Source of the DNA: Rhizomys pruinosus
Taxonomy: Eukaryota > Chordata > Mammalia > Rodentia > Spalacidae
Assembly (NCBI GenBank): GCA_009823505.1
Contig: VZQC01008831.1
Location: 163,790 to 227,789 of the forward strand
Reading direction: 5' to 3'
DNA: 64,000 bases
In this document: in pieces, positions 40,875 through 51,089 of the stretch
How positions within the stretch are numbered: the stretch's first letter is position 1
How the letters are laid out: every line of letters begins with the position of its first letter
Position numbers and translations under genes: made by a program
Notes under the pieces: model-generated
What the model was told of the DNA's origin: nothing
The model's input: only the letters and a program-made list of their open reading frames with translations
The model's database searches: none

Positions 40875-41087
40875 TGGAGGGTCTGGAGAGATGACTGAGC
40901 CATGAAGAGGATATTCTGCTCTGGCAGAGGGCCTGAGTCCAGTTCCCAGGACCCATAAAGTGGCTAGCAATCATCTCTAACTCCAGTTCCTCCTGATCCT
41001 ATGCCCTCTTCTGGCCTCTGTGGGCATTGCACACACAGGTACACTTACATGCAGACGAAACACTCATACACATAAAACAAAAAATCA
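40875..41087 (+). mobile_element. B2 SINE
   Basis: 'ggtctggagagatgactgag', 'aactccagttcctcctgatc' and 'catacacataaaacaaaaaa'. Confidence 0.85.
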
Positions 41088-41145
41088 AAACTATCTAGAC
41101 ATTGAACACAGGCAGGGTTTCATGAATACAAGCACTTTACCAGCT

Positions 41146-41146
<1 letters not shown>

Positions 41147-41195
<49 letters not shown>
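41147..41195. repeat. (CT)n microsatellite
   Basis: Pure CT tract between an ID-like end and an old reversed B1. Confidence 0.96.
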
Positions 41196-41197
<2 letters not shown>

Positions 41198-41280
41198 AAA
41201 CTAATTTCAAACTTGTGATCTTGCTGCAGCCTCCAAGCTCTGGGATTATAGGCATGCACCTCCACCACTTGTGGCCCAGA
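41196..41280 (-). mobile_element. Old B1/B4 remnant, antisense
   Basis: 'ctgcagcctccaagctctgg' and 'gattataggcatgcacctcc'. Confidence 0.5.
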
Positions 41281-41579
41281 TCTACATTTTTGTTAGTCAT
41301 ATGAATCCATGCCTAAGACATGACTCAGACCCATGGATGATGAAGTTAAGCTGAAAACAGCAGACTGGCTGACATGTGCTGGCGGCAACGTTGACAAGTT
41401 AGAAGGAAAGATGTGTGGCTCTAAGGGGAAATTCAAGGGGAAGAAAAGGAAAGCCATTTGATTGCTTGAAATAAAACCAATTGAACATGCCTAGGATGTG
41501 GAAAGCCTAGCCAAACAGCTGCAGGGAGGGTTCAGTAGACAAACAGCTGCAGTGGTTGAGAGGAGTCCTTAGAAACAGT

Positions 41580-41765
41580 CCTGGGCTTGAATTTGGATTC
41601 CTTGTTTTCTGCAGGATGATTGGAGACATATTCCTTAACCATTCTGAGCTTCATTTTCCCCTTCCATTTAGTGGTAATAAGAAAAGTCACCGATCTCATT
41701 CCATTATGGTGATAATTAGATGAGTTAGGTAAACTGCAATTCCTGGCCCACAGTCAGGCACTACA
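41580..41765 (+). mobile_element. MIR SINE
   Basis: 'gtcctgggcttgaatttgga', 'ccttaaccattctgagcttc', 'gataattagatgagttaggt' and 'ctggcccacagtcaggcact' cover most of MIR in order. Confidence 0.7.
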
Positions 41766-41782
41766 ATTATAAATAAAAACAT

Positions 41783-42034
41783 GGGGCTGGAGAGATGGCC
41801 TAGCGGTTAAGAGCGCCGACCGCTCTTGCAGAGGACCCGGGTTCGATCCCCAGCACCCACATGGCGGCTGAGAACCGTCTGAAACTCCAACTCCAGGAGA
41901 ACTCCAGCTCCAGGGGAATCCGACGCCCACTTCTGACCTCCACAGCATTGCACGACACGGGTGCACAGACTTGCATGCAGACAATACATTCGTACACATA
42001 CAGAAATAAATAAAATTAATAATAAAAAAAAAAA
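41783..42034 (+). mobile_element. Young full-length B2 SINE with 17-bp duplication
   Basis: 'ggggctggagagatggccta', an intact B box in 'cccgggttcgatccccagca', and two 17-bp units at about 41883-41916. A tail ends in a long A run; flanks share aaaaacatgg. CpG sites are well kept, which suggests a recent insertion. Confidence 0.93.
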
Positions 42035-42040
42035 AAAACA

Positions 42041-42252
42041 TGGGCTGGATCTCAGCTGGCACACTGTTTGCCTAGCATGCACAGAGCCCTGGTTTCAATT
42101 CCCAGAAACTGGGCATGGTGGTGCCTATAATCCTAGCACTCAGGTAGTAGAAACGGGAGTAGCAAAAGAAGTTCAAGGTCATTTTGCCTACAAAGTAAGT
42201 CCAAGGCCAGCCTGGGTTACATGAGACCCTGCCTCAATAAAATAAAAATAAA
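42041..42252 (+). mobile_element. B4-type SINE
   Basis: An ID-like head ('gggctggatctcagctggca', 'cagagccctggtttcaattc') fused to a B1-like body ('ctgggcatggtggtgcctat', 'gagaccctgcctcaataaaa'). Confidence 0.7.
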
Positions 42253-42560
42253 AAATTGAAGTTGAGAGACTACAGAATCATTATAAGGGAACATGACAAC
42301 TAAATGTCACGTGGGGCTGAACTACATGCTGCAACAGAAAAGGCCATTAGAAGAATACGCAGTGTGATCCAAGCGAATGCCTTGGTTTACTTAACAACAT
42401 TGTGCCCTTGTCAATTTCCTGGTTGTATCACTGTACTATATGGTTATATAAATTACTCTTAGGGGAAGCTTGGTGAAGTACATACTGAAGTTTTCTACTG
42501 TTTTTATAGTTTTTATCTCTACCTAAAATTCTTAATATCATTGTTGGTCTTGGGGGGGGG
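42253..42560. other. No gene or clear repeat seen
   Basis: Presumed intron. Confidence 0.35.
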
Positions 42561-42564
42561 GTGT

Positions 42565-42810
42565 ACTTTTAGACACGGTCCAGTGTAACCCAGGCTGACT
42601 ACAAACTCCTGATCCCCTTACCTCCTCCTCCAAAGTGTGACATTACAGGCATACCCTCTTGACCTTTTCTATATAAAATTCATTTTTTAAAGTAAATCAG
42701 AGTTTCAAATAGAACTGTCTTCAGTATTATGCTATACTGGGATAGAATTCAGGAGTTCATGTATGCTAGGCAAGCACTCTACCAAATCAACTATAGCCTA
42801 GCCATGGGAC
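42565..42810 (-). mobile_element. B4-type SINE, antisense, split
   Basis: A reversed B1-like body (42565-42665, 'ctgactacaaactcctgatc') and a reversed ID-like head (42720-42805, 'atgctaggcaagcactctac') are separated by about 55 bp of other sequence. Confidence 0.55.
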
Positions 42811-43535
42811 CTCAACTCTTTTTTAGGAGTACAAGTCATTTATTTTTGTAGTATATCCATCAATTTGGATTTATCTGGCATTTTCTCGTGATTCATGTTG
42901 TACATTTGGGGCACGCACTCAATGTATATGGCATCAGGGAACAGGGAATGTGTGTAGTTTTAAGTTTGGGGGTTTCTTTTTAAAAGAATTATTTTTTTAG
43001 AACATTTAGATTCATGGCAAAATACAGAGAAAGGCACAGAGATTTCCCACATAATCGGTTCCCCTACATGCACATCACTTCCCTCAAGTTTAGATCTATT
43101 TTTATAAATATCTTTGATAATGGATATCATTTGTGCTATGGTACAATATAAGAATGATGAGGAAGAATTATGTCCACATATAAAATGGTTTCAAATAGCC
43201 CGTGCTTTTGAATTTCAGGTGTAATTTTCATAATTTTCTTTCTTTAATCTAATTTGCGCTCTCAATACACCTCATGTTTTTCAGAGTTCTATGGCTGGCA
43301 GTGGGTAAGAAAGCAAGTAATCAAGCTGTTATAATTATGTGGAAAATAGAATAGGCCAGGCTATGAATCAAGATGAGAGAGTTCTCAGGGAAATAAATGC
43401 CTTAGCTTTAATGCTCGTCCTTTGAAGCATTTTCTTTCTGCTAGCTTTCAAAACAAGGACAGTCTCTACAGCACATCTTGAATTTACAGAAACTTGGGTT
43501 AGAATCTAATTTTAAGTGTAAGCGATTTAGGGTAA
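42811..43535. other. Presumed intron; faint old repeat at 42990-43100
   Basis: 'agaaaggcacagagatttcc' and 'cacataatcggttcccctac' vaguely resemble an old reversed L1-type sequence. Otherwise nothing recognised. Confidence 0.3.
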
Positions 43536-43539
43536 TTTA

Positions 43540-43675
43540 GAGCCAAGCAAGGAAGCACACACCTGGAACGTGGAGGCAGGAGGATCAAGAGTTCAAGGTC
43601 ATCCTTAGCTACAGGTAAAGAGTTTAAAGCCAGCCTGGGCTACAGGAGACCCTGTCTCAAAAACAAAGTGATTTG
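43540..43675 (+). mobile_element. Old B1/B4-like SINE
   Basis: 'ggaggcaggaggatcaagag' and 'ggagaccctgtctcaaaaac'. Confidence 0.65.
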
Positions 43676-43907
43676 TAAAGTCAAAGCAACCTGGATTTTT
43701 AACTGCAGCATTATCTCTCATTAGCAAGTTCCCTGGCTTCTCCAAGCTGCAATCTCCACCCCCTCCCCCAGCAAAGCTCCCCTGAGGTGGAGAGGAAGAA
43801 CCAGTGAGAAGATGGGAGTGGTGAGGAAGGTCCTGAGCTGCAGAGCGACATTACAGTCAGTGACAGACTCCATACACTACAGTGGCTCCACCAGATTAGA
43901 ATGGAGA

Positions 43908-44058
43908 GAAAGCTGGGTGTGTTGTTCCATGCTTATAATCCCAGCACTTGGTAGACTGAGGCAGGAGGATTAGGTTCAAGGTCATCCAGGACTACAGTGG
44001 TAGTTTGAGGTTGGACTAAATGAGATCCTATCTCAAAACAAACAGCAAACCAACAAAA
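43908..44058 (+). mobile_element. Old B1-like SINE
   Basis: 'gcttataatcccagcacttg' and 'gagatcctatctcaaaacaa'. Confidence 0.65.
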
Positions 44059-44149
44059 AAGTTATGGAGCCGAGCAACTCCTGTTATTGGTGACATAAAT
44101 ATTGTACAGAAATATATTGCTTATGTAAAGCTGCTGTAAAGAAACCTAC

Positions 44150-44498
44150 CATAGAGCTGGAGAGATAGCTCAGTGGTTCAGAACACTTGCTGTGTAAATC
44201 ATGAAGACCAGAGTCTGGATCCGACCATCCATGTAACAAACTGGGTGTTCCACATACACCTGTAAACCCAGCTCCAAGGGCAGGGAAGGGAGACAGGAGG
44301 ATCACTGGGGCTTTCCGGCTGCTAGCCTAGCTGAGAAAAACATGTCCAGGGAGAGACCCTACCAAAAAGGAATATATAGAGAGTGATAGAAGAGGACACT
44401 TGACACCCTCTTTAGCCTCCTCATGTGCATAGACATACAGGCCCACACTCATCCACATACACTCATACAGACACATATACCCACGAATAAACAAGTAA
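44150..44498 (+). mobile_element. Composite B3 SINE with B1-like middle
   Basis: 'gagctggagagatagctcag', then 'cctgtaaacccagctccaag', 'gctgctagcctagctgagaa', 'gggagagaccctaccaaaaa', then 'gaggacacttgacaccctct' and a CA/ACAT-rich tail. Confidence 0.65.
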
Positions 44499-44515
44499 AT
44501 AAACAAAATGCTTTT

Positions 44516-44752
44516 TTAATTTTATTTATTTTTGTATGTGTATGAATGTACTGTCTGCATGTAGGTTTGTGCACCCGTGTCGTGCAATGCCGCGGAGGTC
44601 AGAAGAGGGTGTCAGATTCCCCTGGACCTGGAGTTCTCCTGGAATTGGAGTTGCAGACAGTTTTCAGCCGCCATGTGGGTGCTGAGGATTGAACCCAGGT
44701 CCTCTGCAAGAGCAGTCGGTGCTCTTAACCGCTAGGCTATCTCTCCAGCCCC
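44516..44752 (-). mobile_element. Young B2 SINE, antisense, with 17-bp duplication and target duplication
   Basis: Reversed B2 with two units ('ctggagttctcctggaattg'). It ends 'gctatctctccagcccc'. Flanks ataaacaaaat(g/a)ctttt at about 44499-44515 and 44753-44769; it landed in the tail of the composite SINE. Confidence 0.93.
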
Positions 44753-44769
44753 ATAAACAAAATACTTTT

Positions 44770-45580
44770 AAGAAGCTTGCCATGTTGTCAGTTGGATAAA
44801 AACATAGGGCGTGCAAATTACACACAACATATAGTGCTTGGTAATGCCATGTAATGAATATGATACTGCTTTATTTACTGTAGTTTTAATCACTGTTTTA
44901 CAGAATATTTCTTCTATTTACAAAGCAAGAAGCTCACGGTAAGAGTGTGCTGGCCTTCAGATTATGAGACTGACGCACTGCCTGCTGCGCTGGCCTAAGC
45001 TGGCAGCAGCCTTACACACATTGCCTTGGCTTCTCTTGGGCTTGATTTCCTTTCACGTTGTTTTGTTCATTGTGGCCCTAGGAAATTGAGGCTCTGCCAT
45101 GTGAGTGTATAGAGAGTAGGCAGATAGTAGGCTGCAGCACATAGGTTTGGGTAAGCACACTTTATGATGTTTACACAGTGGCAGGTTTCTCAGAATATTG
45201 CTAAGAGACGCAGGAGTATAGAGGGTAAGGGCCCAATAAACACCAGTTGCTGTCTGTGACATTATCCCACACAGGACTCTTATGGCCACTTAACAGTAAT
45301 ACTTGTTGTAGCACAAAAAGATAGTTAGCCTTACATCCTAATGCATCTGCAAGTGTGCTGTAGAACTAATAGGAACCACAGAAGCAGAAACAACAGGAGA
45401 CCCTTTCTGATACTGACTCCCTCACATTTAAGTGCAGTTAGATTCTTCTCAAGTGGGTGGTTTGGTTTTTGTGGCCATCATTCCCAAGGATTTTGGAAAT
45501 AGCTTTAGAACACAAAACGACATCCCCCCTATAACTACCACACAACTTGATTTTGATGGCTCATTTTCTGTAATTCAGAT
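44770..45580. other. No gene or clear repeat seen
   Basis: Presumed intron; frames are short and uninformative. Confidence 0.4.
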
Positions 45581-45584
45581 CTCA

Positions 45585-45665
45585 GGAAACTGAGGCAAGA
45601 AGATTTCTTGAGTTTAAGACAAGCCTGGGCTATATAATTAGTTCCAGATAAGCATAGACTGAGCT
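45585..45665 (+). mobile_element. Old B1 remnant
   Basis: 'aaactgaggcaagaagattt' and 'agacaagcctgggctatata'. Confidence 0.5.
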
Positions 45666-45751
45666 CCTTCTTCCCTTTCCCCCAAACCTCCTAAGATATA
45701 GCGAAATAAAAAAAAAAAAAGAGTCATATGCAAGAGGGCAAAAGTTTATTG

Positions 45752-45908
45752 GCCGGGCGTGGTGGTGCACACCTTTAATCCTAGCACTTGGGAGGCAGAG
45801 GCAGGCGGATCTTTGTGAGTTCAAGGCCAGCCTGGTCTACAAAGCGAGTTCTAGGACAGCTGGGGTTACAGGGAGACCCTGTCTCGAAAAGACCAAAAAA
45901 AAAAAAAA
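45752..45908 (+). mobile_element. Young B1 SINE
   Basis: 'ggccgggcgtggtggtgcac' through 'gagaccctgtctcgaaaaga', with A tail. Likely flanking duplication aaag(t/c)ttatt. Confidence 0.94.
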
Positions 45909-46012
45909 GCTTATTAAAATTTATCTTTGCAGTCAATGTGGGAATTATCTGATCACCAAAAAGAGGGCACGAACTTGGGAAAATTTTCTATCTCTATCTC
46001 AACTCTATTTTT

Positions 46013-46161
46013 TTGGTCTTTTTCTTTTGAGACAGGTTCTCCATTTAGTCCCAGCTGTCTGGAGCTTGCTCTGTAGACCAAGCCGGCCCTGAACTCACAG
46101 AGATCTGCCTGTCTCTGCCTCTAGAGTGCTGGGATTAATGGTGTGAGCCACCACACCTGGC
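46013..46161 (-). mobile_element. B1 SINE, antisense, with target duplication
   Basis: 'ttgagacaggttctccattt' to 'gagccaccacacctggc'. Flanking repeat tcaactctatttttt. Confidence 0.93.
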
Positions 46162-46267
46162 TTCAACTCTATTTTTTAAGTATTCAATATGACTTAACAA
46201 ATTTCTTCTCAAAATATGAAGGCCAAGAGAATGGGCATTTCTTAGAAAATAAAACAAACAAACAAAA

Positions 46268-46380
46268 AAGACCACTGGGGGATGGAGCTCAGCAGTAGAG
46301 TATTTGACTTCCAGGCATGAAATCCTAGGTTCAGGTCCCATTGATGGCAATAAACAAACAAACAAACAAACAAATACCAT
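46268..46380 (+). mobile_element. ID-type SINE with (CAAA)n tail
   Basis: 'actgggggatggagctcagc', 'taggttcaggtcccattgat' and a CAAA tail at 46352-46372. Confidence 0.7.
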
Positions 46381-46982
46381 TAAAAAAGGCTAGATTATCT
46401 CTTCGTCTACTTATGTTGTGGTTTGAAAAGTATTAGAATTATATGATTGCTATACAGTATATCCCTTGATTGTAAAATTTCCCCCAGTCATACATAGTTA
46501 GTTCAAAGTAGTCTATACCTTAGCTCTATGAGAAACTTGATTTAAAAAATTATGGATCAGGTCTTCAAAACATAGCGGCCAATCGAGGTTCCCTTCCCCC
46601 CTCCAAAATAGGGACATGGTGTCCTTGAAACAACCAGACCTATACTAGATTCCATTTGAATGCTGAGCCTCTAGAAAGGGTCTTTAGAATTAAATTTGGC
46701 TATTAGCCCAGATTTACTCAAATTTGTAACAAGCTCAGCTTTGTATCTTAGCTTGCCCCTGGCCCCCAACTTTGTAAGTGGTTAGGGGAGGGGAAGTGGG
46801 AGGAGGCTCAGAAACAAAAGACAAAAGCAGCTGCTAGGGAGAGAACCCAGTGAAGGGGGAGAAGAAAAACAATTCTCTCACAGCAGCTGTGTATATTCTC
46901 CAAAGAAGCAAGCAGCCCTCCATTTGTGCTGGATCACTCTGATAGTTCTGAAGATGTCAGGATGTCAGGATGTTCCTTACTA

Positions 46983-46984
<2 letters not shown>
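46381..46984. other. No gene or clear repeat seen
   Basis: Presumed intron. Confidence 0.35.

Positions 46985-47022
<38 letters not shown>
46985..47022. repeat. (TG)n microsatellite
   Basis: Pure TG tract. Confidence 0.97.
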
Positions 47023-47024
<2 letters not shown>

Positions 47025-47361
47025 CAGACTATGCAGGAAGTGAGTAGATTAACGCAGAGATAAAATTGGTTTAAAAGACCAGTGATTCTTGTATCAACAT
47101 GGCCTTTGTCTGATTTTAAAAATCTGGGTTGTTTAATAGTCAGCTTCGGGATGGGTTCCTAAGGTTATTATGATTATGGTTATGATTTTGCTTTCTTATT
47201 TATATTTTAAATTTAAATTTAATACTATTGGTCCATGAATAAAGGATATAGCTCATTCAACCTAAATCTTCTCAAGTTAAAAATCAAATAGGTTTTTTTT
47301 TTAAATGGATGGCTAGGGAAGGACAACAAAATAGGCCACATAGTAACACCTTTATGTATTT

Positions 47362-47573
47362 TTTAAAGACTTTATTTTTATTTTATTCATATGAGTGTTT
47401 TGCCTGCATGTATGTAAGTATGCCATGTGTATGCCTGTTGTCCATGGAGGCCAATAAAAGTGTGGATCCCCTAGAAATGGAGCTACAGATGGTTGTTAGC
47501 TGTCATGTTGGTGATGGGAACTGAATCTGTATCTTCTGCATGAACCATCTGTGAACCATTTCTCCATCCTGCA
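47362..47573 (-). mobile_element. B2 SINE (old), antisense
   Basis: 'gagtgttttgcctgcatgta', 'atcccctagaaatggagcta' and 'ccatttctccatcctgc'. Confidence 0.7.
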
Positions 47574-47617
47574 TATTTTGTAGGATGGTATTATTGACTG
47601 AACAAGTCAGCATTATT

Positions 47618-47770
47618 GGCTGAGGATGAGGTTCATTTGGTAGAGTGCTTGCCTCCCATTTCAAGAAGCCCTGATCAAAACTAGGCATGATGATGGATGC
47701 TTGTGGTCCCAGCACTGGGGAGGTGAAAGAATAGGATGAGAAGTTCAGTTATCCTCAGCGAGGCTAGGAG
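47618..47770 (+). mobile_element. B4-type SINE
   Basis: ID-like head 'tggtagagtgcttgcctccc', B1-like body 'aactaggcatgatgatggat' and 'gtggtcccagcactggggag'. Confidence 0.55.
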
Positions 47771-47871
47771 ACTTTTCCTTGGAGGTGCTCATCTCCGTGG
47801 TTACAGGTGACTGATGTATGTATAATACTTCTATCGTAGTACCCTGTAGTCTTCCAACTTACAAGGGACCA

Positions 47872-48234
47872 TGTATTAGTCACATTTCTGTTGCTGTGAT
47901 AAACCACCATGACTAAAGGAACTTATAAAAGAAAGAGTTTATTTGAGCTTATGATTGACGGTTCTGGGGAATTAGAGTTCATTGTGGCAGGAGACATGGT
48001 GGCAGGAGCTGGAGCAGAAAGCCGAGGTTCACATCTCACAATAAGCACAGGAAGTCAAGAGAGACCAGAGACCGAAAGGCTTGTTAAACTAACTAAGCCC
48101 ACTCCCAATGACGTACTTCCTCCAGCATGGCCACACATTCTAAGACCTTCCAGAACAGTGCCACCAACTGGGGACAAAATATCTGAGTACTTAAAGCCTA
48201 TGGGGGATACTCTCATTCAAACCAGACCACCACA
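47872..48234 (-). mobile_element. MaLR-type solo LTR, antisense
   Basis: On the + strand it runs from tgtattagtcacat to gaccaccaca, i.e. TGTGGTGG...AATACA on the - strand. Flanking pentamers gacca and gacaa (one mismatch) look like an aged 5-bp duplication. Same family as the provirus at 54390. Confidence 0.85.
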
Positions 48235-48394
48235 GACAAGAAATTTTCTTACAGCATCTTAGCCACTGAGGTTAAATAAACTGTAAAAAATGAAAATGAA
48301 TTCTTGCCAGAGTCACATGTGCACACAGAAGGATAGGGTCTTCTAAAGGGTACAACACAGCTTTATATATCAACTGTAATTTGATTTTGATTTT

Positions 48395-48477
48395 TTTGCA
48401 GTGCTGGGGATAGAACTTGGGGCTTCAGGCATGCTGGACTGGTACTCTGCCACTGAGCTACATCCCGTAGCCCACAC
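48395..48477 (-). mobile_element. ID-type SINE, antisense
   Basis: 'cagtgctggggatagaactt' and 'ctctgccactgagctacatc'. Confidence 0.7.
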
Positions 48478-48479
48478 AA

Positions 48480-49188
48480 ATCATTTGATTTTTTCTTGAA
48501 GGTACAAGTAGGCTCAAAGTAGAGGACACCTACTCTGGACCCCACTTTTCCCAGAGATAAATTGCTTGTCTATTAAGGTACTGCTTCCTTAAATAGTTCA
48601 GGAGGCATCGAGGGTAGTCAGGCCCTAAGTTCCTGCTGGGTCAAGCCTTAAGGATCAGCTTGGACTGTTCAGATACCCAGTTCCAGAGAGTCAGGCCTGA
48701 GCTCCATCTTGTCCCTGAGGTTCAGAGAGTCCTGGCTAATTGGATGTCCCCACTTCTCCCCACCTATGGCCTGCTCAGCCTGCAGAGCACTTCGTGTCCC
48801 ACTGATCTTCGTCTGATTCTGTTCTCCCTGGTGCCAGCCACGGACATTCACCCCAGCCCTGCCTTGGTCAAGTGTCATATTTATTTGTGTGCATATCAAG
48901 GCCCCTGTAAGGAGATCAGCTCTGAAATCCAGTAGGTCTGTGGTTTGTTAATAGAAGAAATTCCTCGTGCTCCTACACAGTGACACATTGGTGTTGGATA
49001 GCCATGACTAGGAAGATGACCTTGACCTACACTGACCAAGCCTCCATATCTTCTAGAGGTTGGCCTCACATTGGCGAAGATCCAAGAGCTGTGCAGTAAA
49101 ACGATAATGAATAAGAGCTTAGGGGCAAAATGCTGATGAGTCCTTTCTGCTAGCTATGTGCTTGGGAAGAGCCTATCTCTGTTCTCTG
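48480..49188. other. Presumed intron; no recognised repeat
   Basis: Includes overlapping opposite-strand frames at 48660-48935 (+) and 48669-48899 (-). Neither has a domain I know; composition is slightly richer in GC than its surroundings. Confidence 0.35.
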
Positions 49189-49189
49189 A

Positions 49190-49312
49190 ACTCTAACTTC
49201 CTTGTGGGTTAATTGGGGATTGTACTTATTTGATTGGATCCAGGCAAGACTAAAGTAATAGACTGACTCAAAGAAGCATGAGTGGTCTGGTGCATGGCAC
49301 ATGTTATAACTT
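49190..49312 (+). mobile_element. MIR-like SINE remnant
   Basis: 'tggggattgtacttatttga' and 'tctggtgcatggcacatgtt' resemble the MIR core and end. Weak. Confidence 0.4.
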
Positions 49313-49687
49313 TGGAGGTAGTAGTTGTCAGGATTTGTCCAGACTACTGATTAGCCTGGTATAAATCCAAGGTCTAGAGCTAGCCCCATAAATTCAAACA
49401 TGCCCCCAAGATCCTTATGAGAAAGAAAAGAATGGACGTTTTAGGCCTACATCAAAGGACTCCTACCTGGCAGATTCACAATGGGCCAGGAAAGGGTCCC
49501 TTGGTCAAAGAGATGACAAAACATGAAGCAAGTCTGTCCAACTGCATCTTACGTAAGCACCTCTTATGATCCTGACCTCTGCGTTGGTCATCTCTAATAC
49601 CTAGTGTCCAGCTGCAGAGAGTCCTGAGGTGGCTGCAAGATCACCTGGTAGAAAAAGCCTAGAGAGACTCATGAAGATCCCACAGAA

Positions 49688-49953
49688 GGGCTAGGGAGAT
49701 GGCTCAGTTGGTAAAGTGCCTGCCTTGCAAGTATGAGGATCTGAATTTGATCCCCAGAACTCATTCATGTAAAAAAAGCCAGCACTAGGGAATCTGAGAC
49801 AAATGAATTCCTGGAGCTTTCTAGCCTAGCCTACTATGTGAGCTCTAGACCACTGGATGGACCCTGTCTCAAAAAAGGAGGTGGTGGATGATGCCTGAGG
49901 AATGACATCTGAGGTTTACATGTGTACCTACACCCATGGACACATGGACAGGG
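49688..49953 (+). mobile_element. Composite B3 SINE with B1-like middle
   Basis: 'agggctagggagatggctca', 'aatttgatccccagaactca', middle 'tttctagcctagcctactat' and 'ggaccctgtctcaaaaaagg', then 'gatgcctgaggaatgacatc'. Confidence 0.7.
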
Positions 49954-49962
49954 ACACACACA

Positions 49963-50002
<40 letters not shown>
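49954..50002. repeat. (CA)n microsatellite
   Basis: CA tail of the composite SINE. Confidence 0.96.
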
Positions 50003-50004
<2 letters not shown>

Positions 50005-50328
50005 AGCCCTCTCATGATACATCACATGAGCCTCTTTTTATCTTGATGGTGCTGGGTCCTCAGTGCCTTCTCTGTGGGACTGGGTTCTCTGGGCTTCCTA
50101 TAGTTCAGGCTGTCACTGTAGGTCATGTGATTGTGATGACAGTGACTCACAGGAATTGTCAAGATCACTGCGATAAGAAGAGATAGGTTTCGGTGGCATG
50201 GCCCAGCATGAGCTCTGTGTAGGAGTCACAGACCCTCAAGAGTACAGAGAACAGCCAGAGTTTCTCAGTGATTTACTGCTGGCTTTTGTGTAGTTCCTGC
50301 AGTCCAAGCTATTGTGACAGAGTACAAT
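50003..50328. other. No gene or clear repeat seen
   Basis: Presumed intron. Confidence 0.35.
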
Positions 50329-50329
50329 G

Positions 50330-50432
50330 AGTGTTGGACTAAACATCAGGGACCTGGGGCCTCTGCCACCTCTCTGATCTTGGGCAACCCACTGAACCTC
50401 CATGTGCTTAAGTGACCTTGTCAAAAAAAATA
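50330..50432 (+). mobile_element. MIR SINE remnant
   Basis: 'ctgatcttgggcaacccact' and 'gaacctccatgtgcttaagt' match the MIR core. Confidence 0.6.
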
Positions 50433-50634
50433 GGGCAGTCTCCTCCCTAAGAAATCAGTAAAATAATGATGAGAAGTCATTTTATGGGCAAGCCATTCTC
50501 ATGAATGCCATGGGAAACAAACTGGGTCTAGCTAAAATGAATCCAATTTACATTTGTGGAATCCCCTTTGGGAACAAATTAAGTGTGGGGGGAAAACATG
50601 TATTTCAACTTGTGATATTTCTCACTTTTTTCTT

Positions 50635-50760
50635 GGACTTTTCGAAACAGCCCCAGCTGGCCTGGCTATGTAGACCAGGCTGGTCTTGAATTTACAGAGA
50701 TCTGCCTGCCTCTGCTTACGGAGTACTGGGATTAAAAGCCTGCATGACCACGCCTGCCTC
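50635..50760 (-). mobile_element. B1 SINE, antisense, internally deleted
   Basis: 'cgaaacagccccagctggcc' lacks the usual 'gggtctccctgtag' block; ends 'gcatgaccacgcctgcc'. Confidence 0.8.
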
Positions 50761-50810
50761 TCATTCCTATTTGTATTTCTCCGCTGAAGGATTTGGTTAA
50801 AGACCCTACC

Positions 50811-51088
50811 TGTGTTGGTTTGTCTCTGCTGACGGTGGAAAGCCTGGGAGAGAGCTGATCGTGTCTATAGGCAGGAAAGAGACAACAATGGATTCTGGTG
50901 CCTAAGTCATTTTCTCCTTTTGCTTAGTCCAGGACTCCTGCCCAGGAAATGGTACCTGCCACAGCTAAAATGGCTCTTCCCACCTCAATTCATCTGATCT
51001 GCATAATCCCTCATAGGCATGCCCAGAGGCCTGTCTCCTAGGCTGTTTGAGATCCCATGCATTTGACAATCAGTATTAACCATCACAC
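50811..51088 (-). mobile_element. LTR-like rodent repeat (MaLR-like), antisense
   Basis: 'ccacagctaaaatggctctt', 'cccacctcaattcatctgat' and 'ttaaccatcaca' parallel the element at 16668-16981. The left (LTR 3') end is degraded. Confidence 0.5.
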
Positions 51089-51089
51089 T

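Noticed and set aside
48660..48935. Possible alternative exon in GC-richer sequence
   Set aside because: Overlapping frames on both strands and no clear acceptor/donor pair; cannot be supported without transcripts.
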